Of a stretch of DNA of 64,000 nucleotides, positions 47,370 through 55,924 are shown in pieces. The stretch is taken from NCBI GenBank assembly GCA_014651175.1, contig BMWJ01000004.1, positions 620,001 through 684,000 of the forward strand, given 5' to 3'. The translations under genes and the position numbers were made by a program. This DNA comes from Streptomyces clavifer. GTDB taxonomy: Bacteria; Actinomycetota; Actinomycetes; Streptomycetales; Streptomycetaceae. A model generated the notes under the pieces. That model was not told the DNA's origin. It worked only from the letters and a program-made list of their open reading frames with translations, and searched no databases. The first letter of the stretch is position 1. Each line of letters begins with the position of its first letter.

Positions 47370-47711
47370 TCCCGGGGCTGTCGGCTCCTGCTCCGGCGCC
47401 CTGCGCGCCGGACTCCGCTCCGGCGATGCTCCAGCCTCCGGCCGGCTCCACGCCCGGGCCGCTTTCGAGGGTGCGGGTGCTCACCACCGGAGCCGCCTCC
47501 GCCCCGAAGTCACCTCGGCCGGGCGGACGGTCGCTCCGGGCCCGTCCGGTCACGGGGAACGGGCGTGCGCGGACAGAAATGAGCGCCGGGCGTGCGCGGA
47601 CAGCAACGACCGCCGGGCGTGCATCGGCGTGCACCGGCGTACGGGGAGCGGCAACCAGCAGGTCCGGCCACCGTGCGGCCCCGGCACCCGCCGGCTCCGG
47701 TCAGGGACGAC
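47370..47711. other. Gap with a 27-bp tandem repeat
   Basis: 342 bp between the convergent ends of the secreted-protein gene and disA. No credible gene. It holds a 27-bp tandem repeat (47561-47622) and is otherwise unremarkable GC-rich sequence. Confidence 0.5.
47561..47622 (+). repeat. 27-bp tandem repeat, 2.3 copies
   Basis: GGGCGTGCGCGGACAG begins at 47561 and again at 47588, and GGGCGTGC begins at 47615, an exact 27-bp period. The segments between differ slightly (AAATGAGCGCC versus CAACGACCGCC). Noncoding in my annotation. Confidence 0.7.
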
Positions 47712-48836
47712 CTAGACGTACCGCTCCAGGATCGACGACTCCGCCAGCCGCGAGAGGCCCTCGCGCACGCTCCGCGCCCGCGCCTCCCCGACCCCGTCCA
47801 CCGTCTGCAGGTCGTCCACGCTGGCGGCGAGCAGCTTCTGCAGACCGCCGAAGTGCTCCACCAGCCGCTCGATGATCGCCCCGGGCAGCCTCGGCACCTT
47901 CGCCAGCAGCCTGAAGCCCCGCGGGGAAACCGCCGAGTCCAGCGTCTCCGGCGAGCCGCTGTACCCCAGCGCACGCGCCACCACGGGGAGTTCGAGCAGC
48001 TCGGTGTGGGTGAGGGCGTCCAGCTCGGTCAGTGCCTCCGCGACCGTCCGGGACCGCTTCGCGGTCGGCTCGGGCACGTAGTCGCGCACGACCAGCTCAC
48101 GCTCCGGCTCCACGCCCGCGATCAACTCGTCGAGCTGGAGCGACAGAAGCCGGCCGTCGGTACCCAGCTCCACCACGTACTCGGCGATCTCCGTCGCGAT
48201 CCTGCGCACCATCTCCAGCCGCTGCGCGACCGCCGTGACGTCGCGGACGGTCACCAGGTCCTCGATCTCCAGCGCGGAGAGCGTTCCGGCGACCTCGTCC
48301 AGCCGGAGCTTGTACCGCTCCAGGGTGGCGAGCGCCTGATTGGCGCGGGACAGGATGGCGGAGGACTCCTCCAGGACCCGCCGCTCCCCGTCCACGTACA
48401 GCGCGATCAGATGCATCGACTGGGAGACCGAGACGACGGGGAATCCGCACGCCTTGGAGACCCGGTCCGCCGTGCGGTGACGGGTGCCCGTCTCCTCGGT
48501 GTGGATCGAGGCGTCCGGGACCAGCTGTACACCGGCCCGCAGGATCTTGGTCATGTCCTTGTCGAGGATCAGTGCGCCGTCCAGCTTGCACAGCTCGCGC
48601 AGCCGCGTCGCGGTGAATTCCACGTCCAGCACGAAGCCGCCGGTACACATGGATTCGACGGTCTTGTCCATGCCGAGCACGATCAGCCCGCCGGTGTTGC
48701 CGCGGAGGATGCGCTCCAGGCCGTCACGGAGGGGCTGTCCGGGCGCGACTGCGCTCAACGAGGCGCGCATCAGCCACTCGTTACCCGTGCCTTGGCCGGA
48801 CTTTCCGGGCGTTGCTGCCCGGTCGTTGGCTGCCAC
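47712..48836 (-). CDS. disA: DisA, diadenylate cyclase and DNA-integrity scanning protein
   Basis: Makes cyclic di-AMP from two ATP and scans DNA for branched structures. The N-terminal DAC domain has the DGA motif (Asp86-Ala88 in KLDGALILD) and GTRHRTA (117-123); a helical linker and a C-terminal helix-hairpin-helix domain ([19 protein letters not shown]) complete the 374-residue protein. GTG 48836 has GGAGGAG 4-5 nt upstream. It lies 79 bp after radA on the same strand, an arrangement shared with Bacillus, where RadA inhibits DisA. In Streptomyces c-di-AMP controls osmotic balance and cell-wall hydrolase riboswitches. Confidence 0.96.
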   Translation of the reverse strand: MAANDRAATPGKSGQGTGNEWLMRASLSAVAPGQPLRDGLERILRGNTGGLIVLGMDKTVESMCTGGFVLDVEFTATRLRELCKLDGALILDKDMTKILRAGVQLVPDASIHTEETGTRHRTADRVSKACGFPVVSVSQSMHLIALYVDGERRVLEESSAILSRANQALATLERYKLRLDEVAGTLSALEIEDLVTVRDVTAVAQRLEMVRRIATEIAEYVVELGTDGRLLSLQLDELIAGVEPERELVVRDYVPEPTAKRSRTVAEALTELDALTHTELLELPVVARALGYSGSPETLDSAVSPRGFRLLAKVPRLPGAIIERLVEHFGGLQKLLAASVDDLQTVDGVGEARARSVREGLSRLAESSILERYV

Positions 48837-48915
48837 TGCACTCCTCCGGTCACAGGTTTACGGTGCCCTGATTCCCTCATGCCGTTCGTACGGGCGGGCG
48901 AGACCAGGGCAAAGT

Positions 48916-50328
48916 CTACCGGCGTGCGCCGTCCTCCTGTGGTCCGTCCGGGCGAGACCGGCGGGGGAGGACTCTCAGAGCATCGCCCATGTCGGCGACT
49001 TCTGTGACCTTCATACCGGCGGGGACCTGCCCCGGGTCCCTCGGAACCAGGGCGTGCTTGAACCCGAGACGGTACGCCTCCGCAAGCCGGCGCTGCACCC
49101 CGGTGACCCTTCTGACCTCGCCCGCGAGGCCCACTTCGCCGATCGCGACCAGGTTCTTCGGGAGTGGTGTGTCGCTCGCCGCACTGGCCAGCGCCAGGGC
49201 GATGGCGAGGTCCGCGGCCGGCTCGGTGAGCTTCACGCCGCCCACCGTCGCGCTGTAGATGTCCCGCTTGCCGAGCGCGCTGATCCGGCCCCGCTGCTCC
49301 AGGACGGCCAGCATCATCGAGACCCGGGAGGTCTCCAGCCCCGAGGTGGTGCGCCGGGGCGAGGGGATCTGCGAGTCGACCGTCAGTGCCTGCACCTCGG
49401 CGACCAGGGGGCGCTTGCCCTCCAGGGTGACCGTCAGGCAGGTGCCGGGAACCGGCTCGTCGCGCCGGGTGAGGAAGAGGCCGGAGGGGTCGGCGAGGCC
49501 GGTGATGCCCTCGTCGTGCAGCTCGAAGCAGCCGACCTCGTCCGTGGCCCCGTACCTGTTCTTCACCCCCCGCACGAGGCGGAGGCGCGCATGCCGGTCG
49601 CCCTCGAAGGACAGCACCACGTCGACGAGGTGCTCCAGGAGCCGGGGCCCCGCGATGGCACCGTCCTTGGTGACGTGGCCGACCAGGAGCGTCGACATGC
49701 CGCGCTCCTTCGAGGCCCGGATGAGCGCTCCCGCGACTTCGCGGACCTGCGCCATGCCCCCGGGTGCGCCGTCGATCTCCGGAGAGGCGACGGTCTGTAC
49801 GGAGTCGAGGACCAGGAGGGACGGTTTGACCGCGTCCAGATGCCCGAGAACCGCCGACAGATCGGTCTCCGCGGCCAGATACAGGTGGTCGTTGATCGCC
49901 TTGATCCGGTCGGCCCGCATCCGCACCTGGCTGGCGGACTCCTCGGCCGTGACGTAGAGGGTGCGGTGGTCCTCGGTCGCCGCCTTGGCCGCCACGTCCA
50001 GCAGGAGCGTCGACTTGCCGACGCCGGGCTCGCCCGCGAACAGCACGACGGCGCCGGGCACGAGTCCGCCGCCCAGCACCCGGTCCAGCTCTCCGACACC
50101 GGTCGAGCGCGCCGTGGCCTGCCGGCTGTCGACCTGGCCGATGGGCAGGGCGGCGGTGGAGACGCGGCCGGCCGCGGTGGTGCGGATCGCGGGGGCACCG
50201 CCGAATTCCTCGACCGTCCCCCAGGCCTGGCACTCCGGGCAGCGGCCGAGCCACTTGGCGGTCGTCCAGCCGCATTCGGTGCAGCGGTAGGACGGCCGGT
50301 CCTTCGCGGATTTCGTACGGGCAGCCAT
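48916..50328 (-). CDS. radA: DNA repair protein RadA (Sms)
   Basis: RecA-like ATPase that promotes branch migration in recombination. A four-cysteine zinc finger (Cys16, Cys19, Cys30, Cys33), Walker A GEPGVGKST (99-107), the RadA-specific KNRYG motif (256-260) and a Lon-protease-like C-terminal domain make up 470 residues. ATG 50328 is preceded at 6 nt by TACGGT (plus-strand 50335-50340) with no Shine-Dalgarno, a leaderless start that heads the radA-disA unit. The frame continues far upstream but overlaps another gene and is not family-like. Confidence 0.95.
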   Translation of the reverse strand: MAARTKSAKDRPSYRCTECGWTTAKWLGRCPECQAWGTVEEFGGAPAIRTTAAGRVSTAALPIGQVDSRQATARSTGVGELDRVLGGGLVPGAVVLFAGEPGVGKSTLLLDVAAKAATEDHRTLYVTAEESASQVRMRADRIKAINDHLYLAAETDLSAVLGHLDAVKPSLLVLDSVQTVASPEIDGAPGGMAQVREVAGALIRASKERGMSTLLVGHVTKDGAIAGPRLLEHLVDVVLSFEGDRHARLRLVRGVKNRYGATDEVGCFELHDEGITGLADPSGLFLTRRDEPVPGTCLTVTLEGKRPLVAEVQALTVDSQIPSPRRTTSGLETSRVSMMLAVLEQRGRISALGKRDIYSATVGGVKLTEPAADLAIALALASAASDTPLPKNLVAIGEVGLAGEVRRVTGVQRRLAEAYRLGFKHALVPRDPGQVPAGMKVTEVADMGDALRVLPRRSRPDGPQEDGARR

Positions 50329-50514
50329 GGCGTCACCGTATAGGTGGGGTCCGACACCGCCGACCACGGGCACGGGAGGCGAACAGGTGCCCGATGCAGG
50401 AGACCGGTGGAATTCTGGGATTCCTGTCCTCTTTCGGGGGATAACTTCACTCATAAGGATTAAATGCGGGAAAGGGCCCCCAGGGAGATGCCCTCGTCTG
50501 CCTACGGTCGCCAC

Positions 50515-52281
50515 GTGACGAGCAGCAGGCTGGAGACCCACGGACGCACCACCGGCGCACACCGGGCGCACCGCCGCGTGCCCCGTCCGTCGGCCCAGCT
50601 GCCGGCGGCACGTTTCGAGCCGTACCTCGACGGCCTGTTCACCTACTGCCTCTCCGTGCTGTGCGACCACGAGGCGGCGACCGAGGCGCTCGGCTCTCTC
50701 CTGGCGATCGCGGAACGGCAGGACGGCCGGTGCCCCCCGGCCGAGGCGGAACGTAAATCCTGGCTCTACGCCCTGGCCAGGTGGACCTGTCTGCGCGCGC
50801 TCACGGAACAGAGGCGGGGCCGCCAGGCCCACCGCCGGACCCCACCGGCCCCGGCCCCGCCTGCGGCCTCCGCGGCCGGCTCCCGCGGCACTCCGGAGGA
50901 GGCGCTCGCCCCGGATCCCGCCGAGTCCCCGGCGGCCGAGGCGCGCAGGCGCGAGCTGGCACAGCTGGCCTGGCCGGAGGCCGCCGGCACCACCCCCGAG
51001 CAGCGCGAGGCGCTGGAGCTCGCCGTACGCCACCGGCTCACCCCCCGCGCCGTCGCCGCCGTCCTCGGCCTCGAACCGGCCGACGCCCGGGAACTCCTGG
51101 CCGCGGCGGCCTGCGAGGTGGAGCGCACCCGCGCCGCCCTCGCCGTCGTCGAGTCGGGGAACTGCCCCACGGTCGCCCGGCTCACCGGCACCCACCAGGC
51201 GCTGCTCTCCGCGGCCCTGCGCCGGGAGCTCGTGCGGCACGTCGACGACTGCCCCCGCTGCCGCCGCGCCGCCGAGCGGGCCGGTGCCACCGGGCCGTGG
51301 CCCGGCGCGGGAGTCCACCGGGTCGCCGTGCTGCCCGTCGTCGAGGCGCCCCGCCCCTCGGTCCACGTCGCACTGGCCCACGCCAGACGGTCCCGTCCGG
51401 CCGGCCCGCGCTTCGGCCGGACGGGTTTCCCGCTGGACCCGAAGGACCATGCCGCGCGCCGGGACCGGCTGCGCGCACGGGTGGTGACGACGACGGTGGT
51501 GGCGACGGTGGTCGCGGCCCCCGTGATCGCCCTGTGGGCGGCCTACCGCGGCGCACCGCCGACCGGGGAGGGCCGCGACGGCACCTCGGTCACGGCGACG
51601 GAGGCGGGGGACGCCTCCGGCCTCGCCGGAGAGCCGAACGGCCCCTACGAGAACGCGGGCAACGCCCGCCCCGACAGGAACCACCGCTTCACGGACGCCG
51701 CCCGGAGGCCGGACGTCACGGCCGAGGTGATCAGCGCAGGGGGCGGTCCGCACGCCTCCGACGCGATCCGGATCGTGGCCCGTTCCTCCGGCGGCCGTAC
51801 GACGATCACGCTGACGGCGACCGGTGACGAAGCCGTCGCCTGGTCGGCCCGGGTGAAGGCTCCGTGGCTGCACCTCAGCCGTTCGTCCGGCACGCTCGCC
51901 CCCGGGCGGAGCGTCACCGTCCGGGTGCTCGTGAACGAGGCGGCCGAACCGGAGGGCCCGTGGAGCGCACGGGTCGTGTTCGCCCCGTCGGGCTCGGCGG
52001 TCGCGGTCACGGGGTACGGCGTCGCGGCACCGCCCGACGGAGGCCCGGACCCTGCTCCGGATCCGTCGGGTCCGCCCGGTCCGTCGCCGTCGTTCCCGCC
52101 TCCGTCGCCGGGCCCGTCCCCGGACCCCACTCCGGAGCCGACGCCGTCCCCGACCGATCCGCCGACGAGCCCGCCGGGCTCGCCCGGTCCCACGCCGTCC
52201 CCGACCGAGGCGTCCCCCACCCCCGCGCCGTCCGGTCCGACGGAGGGGCCGGGCGAGCCGTCACCGGACTCCGCGGACTGA
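50515..52281 (+). CDS. Sigma-like / zinc anti-sigma-like / transmembrane / BACON fusion protein
   Basis: A 588-residue modular protein. Residues 33-97 resemble ECF sigma region 2 (RFEPYLDGLFTYCLSVLCDH to SWLYALARWTCLRAL); 148-210 resemble region 4 (TTPEQREALELAVRHRLTPR, AAVLGLEPADARELL); 217-249 carry the zinc anti-sigma pattern Cys217, His242, Cys246, Cys249 (HVDDCPRC). A transmembrane helix (321-344) leads to an outside BACON-type Ig-like domain (405-502, KAPWLHLSRSSGTLAPGRSV) and a Pro/Ser/Thr tail. GTG 50515 is chosen because TACGGT (50503-50508) is 6 nt upstream; ATG 50464 (AAGGA upstream) is possible. It lies 186 bp from divergent radA. Function unknown; probably an envelope sensor. Confidence 0.75.
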   Translation: MTSSRLETHGRTTGAHRAHRRVPRPSAQLPAARFEPYLDGLFTYCLSVLCDHEAATEALGSLLAIAERQDGRCPPAEAERKSWLYALARWTCLRALTEQRRGRQAHRRTPPAPAPPAASAAGSRGTPEEALAPDPAESPAAEARRRELAQLAWPEAAGTTPEQREALELAVRHRLTPRAVAAVLGLEPADARELLAAAACEVERTRAALAVVESGNCPTVARLTGTHQALLSAALRRELVRHVDDCPRCRRAAERAGATGPWPGAGVHRVAVLPVVEAPRPSVHVALAHARRSRPAGPRFGRTGFPLDPKDHAARRDRLRARVVTTTVVATVVAAPVIALWAAYRGAPPTGEGRDGTSVTATEAGDASGLAGEPNGPYENAGNARPDRNHRFTDAARRPDVTAEVISAGGGPHASDAIRIVARSSGGRTTITLTATGDEAVAWSARVKAPWLHLSRSSGTLAPGRSVTVRVLVNEAAEPEGPWSARVVFAPSGSAVAVTGYGVAAPPDGGPDPAPDPSGPPGPSPSFPPPSPGPSPDPTPEPTPSPTDPPTSPPGSPGPTPSPTEASPTPAPSGPTEGPGEPSPDSAD

Positions 52282-52291
52282 CGCACAGCGA

Positions 52292-52346
52292 GACGGCGGC
52301 CCGGTGCGCGGGGGAGCGGACGTCCCTCACACACCGGGCCGCCGTC
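52292..52346. terminator. Hairpin between convergent genes
   Basis: Perfect 15-bp arms (52292-52306 and 52332-52346) around a 25-nt loop, 10 bp after the BACON-protein stop and before the end of the convergent Cys-rich gene. Probable terminator. Confidence 0.55.
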
Positions 52347-52429
52347 ACGGCGGGCCGGTGCACGGAACCGGCGAGCGGAAAGGAAGCCGGGGCGCCGGCC
52401 CGAAGCCCGGGCGTGGCACACCGCTCCGG

Positions 52430-53269
52430 TCAGGCCGGATCCGCCGGATGCGGTGCCATCGGCAGCAGCGACGCCAGCCGCTGCTCGCACAGCTCGGTCA
52501 GCCGCTCGTACGCCTCCTCACCCATCAGTTCGGTGAGCTCGGGGCGGTAGGTCACGTAGACCGGGTCCCCGGCCCCGTGCGCGGACGTCGCCGACGTGCA
52601 CCACCAGTGCAGGTCGTGACCGCCCGGGCCCCAGCCCCGGCGGTCGTACTCCCCGATCGAGATCTGGAGCACGCGTGTGTCGTCGGGCCGGTCGATCCAG
52701 TCGTACGTACGCCGGACCGGCAGCTGCCAGCACACGTCGGGCTTCGTCTCCAGCGGCTCCTTGCCCTCACGTAGGGCCAGGATGTGCAGCGAGCAGCCCG
52801 CGCCGCCCTCGAACCCGGGCCGGTTCTGGAAGATGCAGGAGCCCTCCCAGCGCCGCGTCTGGCGTTCGCCGTCCTCGTCGACGCCGACCCAGCCCGTCTT
52901 CGTGCCGACGTCGTGGAACTGCCACAGGTCCGGGGTGAGCCGCGCGACGTGCCCGGCCACCCGCTTCTCGTCGTCCTTGTCGGAGAAGTGGGCGCCCAGG
53001 GTGCAGCATCCGTCGTTCGCCCGGCCCGCCTGGATGCCCTGGCAGCCGCTGCCGAAGATGCACGTCCACCGGGACGTGAGCCATGTCAGATCGCAGCGGA
53101 AGACCTGCTCGTCGTCGGCGGGGTCCGGGAACTCGACCCAGGCCCGCGCGAAGTCGAGCCCCTTCTCGTCGGGCCCGTGCGGCCCTGTTGCTTCCGGCTG
53201 CTGCATCTCCTGCTTCGTTTTCTGCTTCTTCGTGACTTTGTCCGGCTTCGCCTTTTTCGTCTTTGGCAC
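52430..53269 (-). CDS. Cys-rich conserved protein, function unknown
   Basis: A 279-residue cytoplasmic protein with a Lys/Thr-rich start ([19 protein letters not shown]) and many cysteines, notably the cluster [20 protein letters not shown] followed by [11 protein letters not shown], and later [14 protein letters not shown] and VCWQLP. The spacing recalls YkgJ/DUF3109-type putative zinc or iron-sulfur proteins, but I cannot assign it. GTG 53269 has TACTCT (plus-strand 53276-53281) 6 nt upstream, a leaderless start. It is divergent from the ppx/gppA gene, only 39 bp between the start codons. Confidence 0.7.
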   Translation of the reverse strand: MPKTKKAKPDKVTKKQKTKQEMQQPEATGPHGPDEKGLDFARAWVEFPDPADDEQVFRCDLTWLTSRWTCIFGSGCQGIQAGRANDGCCTLGAHFSDKDDEKRVAGHVARLTPDLWQFHDVGTKTGWVGVDEDGERQTRRWEGSCIFQNRPGFEGGAGCSLHILALREGKEPLETKPDVCWQLPVRRTYDWIDRPDDTRVLQISIGEYDRRGWGPGGHDLHWWCTSATSAHGAGDPVYVTYRPELTELMGEEAYERLTELCEQRLASLLPMAPHPADPA

Positions 53270-53275
53270 GCGCCA

Positions 53276-53302
53276 AGAGTAAGTCCGCGGCGGCAGTAGC
53301 GT
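53276..53302. promoter_or_regulatory. Back-to-back leaderless promoters
   Basis: A minus-strand TACTCT (53276-53281) is 6 nt from GTG 53269 and a plus-strand TAGCGT (53297-53302) is 6 nt from ATG 53309. The two -10 boxes are 15 bp apart, so the -35 region of each gene lies in or beyond the start of the other. Confidence 0.55.
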
Positions 53303-53308
53303 TCCGGT

Positions 53309-54256
53309 ATGAGACTCGGAGTCCTCGACGTGGGGTCGAACACGGTTCATCTGCTGGTGGTCGACGCGCACCCCGGTGCCCGCCCGCTGCCCGCGCACTC
53401 GCACAAGGCGGAACTTCGGCTGGCCGAACTGCTCGATCCCGAAGGAGCGATCGGCCCCGCGGGGGTCGACCGCCTGGTGTCGACGATCACCGACGCGCTC
53501 GGGGCCGCCGAGGACAAGGGCTGCGAGGACGTGCTGGCCTTCGCCACCTCCGCCGTGCGCGAGGCGACCAACGCGGACGAGGTGCTGACCCGTGTACAGG
53601 ACGAGACGGGCGTGGCCCTCGCCGTACTCAGCGGTGAGGAGGAGGCGCGGCTCACCTTCCTGGCCGCCCGCCGCTGGTTCGGCTGGTCGGCGGGGAAGCT
53701 GCTGGTCCTGGACATCGGCGGCGGGTCCCTGGAGGTCGGGTACGGGCTGGACGAGGAGCCCGACGCCGCCGTCTCGCTGCCGCTCGGAGCCGGGCGGCTC
53801 ACCGCGAGCTGGCTGCCGGGCGACACCGCGGACCCCACGGCCGTACGGGCGCTGCGCCGGCACATCCGCACCTGCATCGCCCGGACGGTCGGTGAGTTCA
53901 CCCGCCTCGGGCCGCCCGACCACGTGGTCGGCACCTCCAAGACCTTCAAGCAGCTCGCCAGGATCGCCGGCGCCCCACGCTCCGCCGAAGGCCTGTACGT
54001 GCAGCGTGTTCTCACCCGCAAGGCCCTGGAGGAGTGGGTGCCGAAGCTGTTGGCGATGACCGTCGAGCAGCGCAGCACCCTGCCCGGGGTCACCGAGGGG
54101 CGCGCCGCACAGCTGCTCGCGGGGGCACTGGTCGCCGAGGCGGCGATGGACCTGTTCGGGGTCGAGGAGCTGGAGATCTGTCCCTGGGCGCTGCGCGAGG
54201 GGGTCATCCTGCGCCGCCTGGACCACCTCCCGCCGATACGGGCCGCCCTCACCTGA
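53309..54256 (+). CDS. Ppx/GppA-family exopolyphosphatase/guanosine pentaphosphatase
   Basis: A 315-residue ASKHA-fold phosphatase. Nucleotide-binding motifs [18 protein letters not shown] (N-terminal), [10 protein letters not shown] and [15 protein letters not shown] are diagnostic; the C-terminal HD-type domain of E. coli Ppx is absent. Enzymes of this family hydrolyse polyphosphate and/or convert pppGpp to ppGpp; which is the substrate here cannot be read from sequence. It is probably leaderless (TAGCGT, 6 nt). It is followed 81 bp later by a sugar-isomerase gene on the same strand. Confidence 0.9.
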   Translation: MRLGVLDVGSNTVHLLVVDAHPGARPLPAHSHKAELRLAELLDPEGAIGPAGVDRLVSTITDALGAAEDKGCEDVLAFATSAVREATNADEVLTRVQDETGVALAVLSGEEEARLTFLAARRWFGWSAGKLLVLDIGGGSLEVGYGLDEEPDAAVSLPLGAGRLTASWLPGDTADPTAVRALRRHIRTCIARTVGEFTRLGPPDHVVGTSKTFKQLARIAGAPRSAEGLYVQRVLTRKALEEWVPKLLAMTVEQRSTLPGVTEGRAAQLLAGALVAEAAMDLFGVEELEICPWALREGVILRRLDHLPPIRAALT

Positions 54257-54337
54257 CCGCCGTATCCGCCCCATGGGCCTTCTCACTTTCGGCCGGGGCC
54301 CCGCGGCGACGCGTACCACTGCCCGTACCCTGTCCAC

Positions 54338-55162
54338 GTGGCAGATCCAGTGGTGCGCATCCCGGATGCGAAGGTCGCCCTGTCGACGGCCTCCGTCTAT
54401 CCGGAGTCGACGGCGACGGCCTTCGAGATCGCTGCGCGCCTGGGCTACGACGGTGTCGAGGTCATGGTCTGGACCGATCCCGTCAGCCAGGACATCGAGG
54501 CGCTGAAGCGTCTTTCGGACTATCACGGAGTGCCGGTCCTCGCCGTGCACGCACCCTGTCTGCTGATCACGCAGCGGGTCTGGTCCACCGACCCCTGGGT
54601 GAAGCTCCAGCGTGCCAGGGCGGCGGCGGAGAAGCTCGGGGCGTCGACCGTGGTCGTCCACCCGCCGTTCCGTTGGCAGCGCAACTACGCGCGGGACTTC
54701 GTGACCGGAATCTGGCGCATGGCGGACGAGACCGACGTGCGCTTCGCCGTCGAGAACATGTACCCGTGGCGCTACCGCGACCGCGAGATGCTCGCGTACG
54801 CCCCCGACTGGGACGTCACCCGGCACGACTACCGGCACTTCACCGTGGACCTCTCGCACACCGCGACCGCGCGGACCGACAGCATGGCGATGGTGGACCG
54901 GATGGGCGACCGGCTCGCCCACGTCCACCTCGCCGACGGCAAGGGTTCCAGCAAGGACGAGCACCTGGTGCCGGGCCGGGGCGACCAGCCCTGCGCGGAG
55001 CTGCTGGAGCGACTGGCCCGGACGGCGTTCGACGGGCACGTGGTCATCGAGGTCAACACGCGCCGCGCCATGTCGTCGGCCGAACGCGAGGCCGACCTGG
55101 CGGAGGCCCTCGCCTTCACCCGGCTCCACCTGGCGTCCTCGGCGCGGGCTCCCCGCTCGTGA
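54338..55162 (+). CDS. Sugar phosphate isomerase/epimerase-like TIM-barrel protein
   Basis: A 274-residue AP-endonuclease-2/xylose-isomerase-like TIM barrel. Metal-binding residues are suggested by [11 protein letters not shown] (Glu), [11 protein letters not shown] (Asp, His), HVHLADGKG (His, Asp) and [10 protein letters not shown] (Glu). The substrate is unknown. GTG 54338 follows TACCCT (54326-54331) at 6 nt without a Shine-Dalgarno. Its stop overlaps the GTG of a TetR gene (GTGA), so these two are coupled. Confidence 0.87.
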   Translation: MADPVVRIPDAKVALSTASVYPESTATAFEIAARLGYDGVEVMVWTDPVSQDIEALKRLSDYHGVPVLAVHAPCLLITQRVWSTDPWVKLQRARAAAEKLGASTVVVHPPFRWQRNYARDFVTGIWRMADETDVRFAVENMYPWRYRDREMLAYAPDWDVTRHDYRHFTVDLSHTATARTDSMAMVDRMGDRLAHVHLADGKGSSKDEHLVPGRGDQPCAELLERLARTAFDGHVVIEVNTRRAMSSAEREADLAEALAFTRLHLASSARAPRS

Positions 55163-55794
55163 CGTCCGAAGGACCCGAGGGCCGGGCCCCCCGGCGCCGG
55201 GGGCGCCCCTCCGGCGCGGCGACGAGCACGGGCCCCGACGCCAGGACCCGGATCCTCGCGGCGGCCCGTACGGAATTCGCCGGGCGCGGCTACGACAAGA
55301 CGTCGATCAGGGGCATCGCCAAGGAGGCCGGCGTGGACGCGGCCCTGGTGCACCACTACTTCGGCACGAAGGACGAGGTCTTCGCGGCGGCCATCGAGGT
55401 CTCCTTCGAGCCCGCGCTCGTCGTCCCGGACATCCTCGCCGGCCCCGTGGAGAGCATGGGGGAGCGGCTGGCCCGCACCTTCATCGGCGTGTGGGAGGAC
55501 CCGGCGACCCGGGCCCCCCTGCTGGCGATCCTGCGCTCCGCGCTCACCCACGAGGCCGCGGCGAAGGTGCTGCGCGGTTTCGTGCTGCGGCGGCTGCTGG
55601 AGCGGATCGCGGCGGACCTGGACGTGCCCGATCCGACCTTCCGCGCCGAGATGGCGGCTTCGCACATGATCGGGATCGCGATCCTCCGGTACGTGCTCCG
55701 GGCGGAGCCCCTGGCCTCGGCGGACCCGGAGAAGATCATCGCCATGGCGGCCCCGACGCTCCAGCGGTACCTCACGGAGCGGGACGCCCCGTAG
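55159..55794 (+). CDS. TetR-family regulator
   Basis: A 211-residue regulator with a disordered Arg/Pro-rich start (about 25 residues), a TetR helix-turn-helix ([40 protein letters not shown]) and a C-terminal TetR_C-type domain. GTG 55159 overlaps the upstream isomerase stop. ilvD begins 130 bp downstream, with inverted repeats between them that could be its operator; control of ilvD or of its own operon are both possible. Confidence 0.88.
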   Translation: MTSEGPEGRAPRRRGRPSGAATSTGPDARTRILAAARTEFAGRGYDKTSIRGIAKEAGVDAALVHHYFGTKDEVFAAAIEVSFEPALVVPDILAGPVESMGERLARTFIGVWEDPATRAPLLAILRSALTHEAAAKVLRGFVLRRLLERIAADLDVPDPTFRAEMAASHMIGIAILRYVLRAEPLASADPEKIIAMAAPTLQRYLTERDAP

Positions 55795-55823
55795 GCACCG
55801 TGCCGCGGCGCGCCGCCCCGCCC

Positions 55824-55864
55824 GGACACAGGGCACTGTGTCCCGAAATCCGGACACATTGTCC
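55824..55864 (+). promoter_or_regulatory. Paired inverted repeats upstream of ilvD
   Basis: GGACACA-N6-TGTGTCC (55824-55843) and GGACA-CAT-TGTCC (55852-55864) share the GGACA/TGTCC half-sites with centres about 25 bp apart. They lie 61-101 bp upstream of the ilvD ATG and look like two sites for one dimeric regulator. A further short repeat GAGCG-N7-CGCTC follows near 55872. Confidence 0.5.
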
Positions 55865-55924
55865 AGATCCTGGAGCGAGGCGTACGCTCGGAGACAGTCT
55901 TTTCTGTCGAAGGAGCGAGCGACG

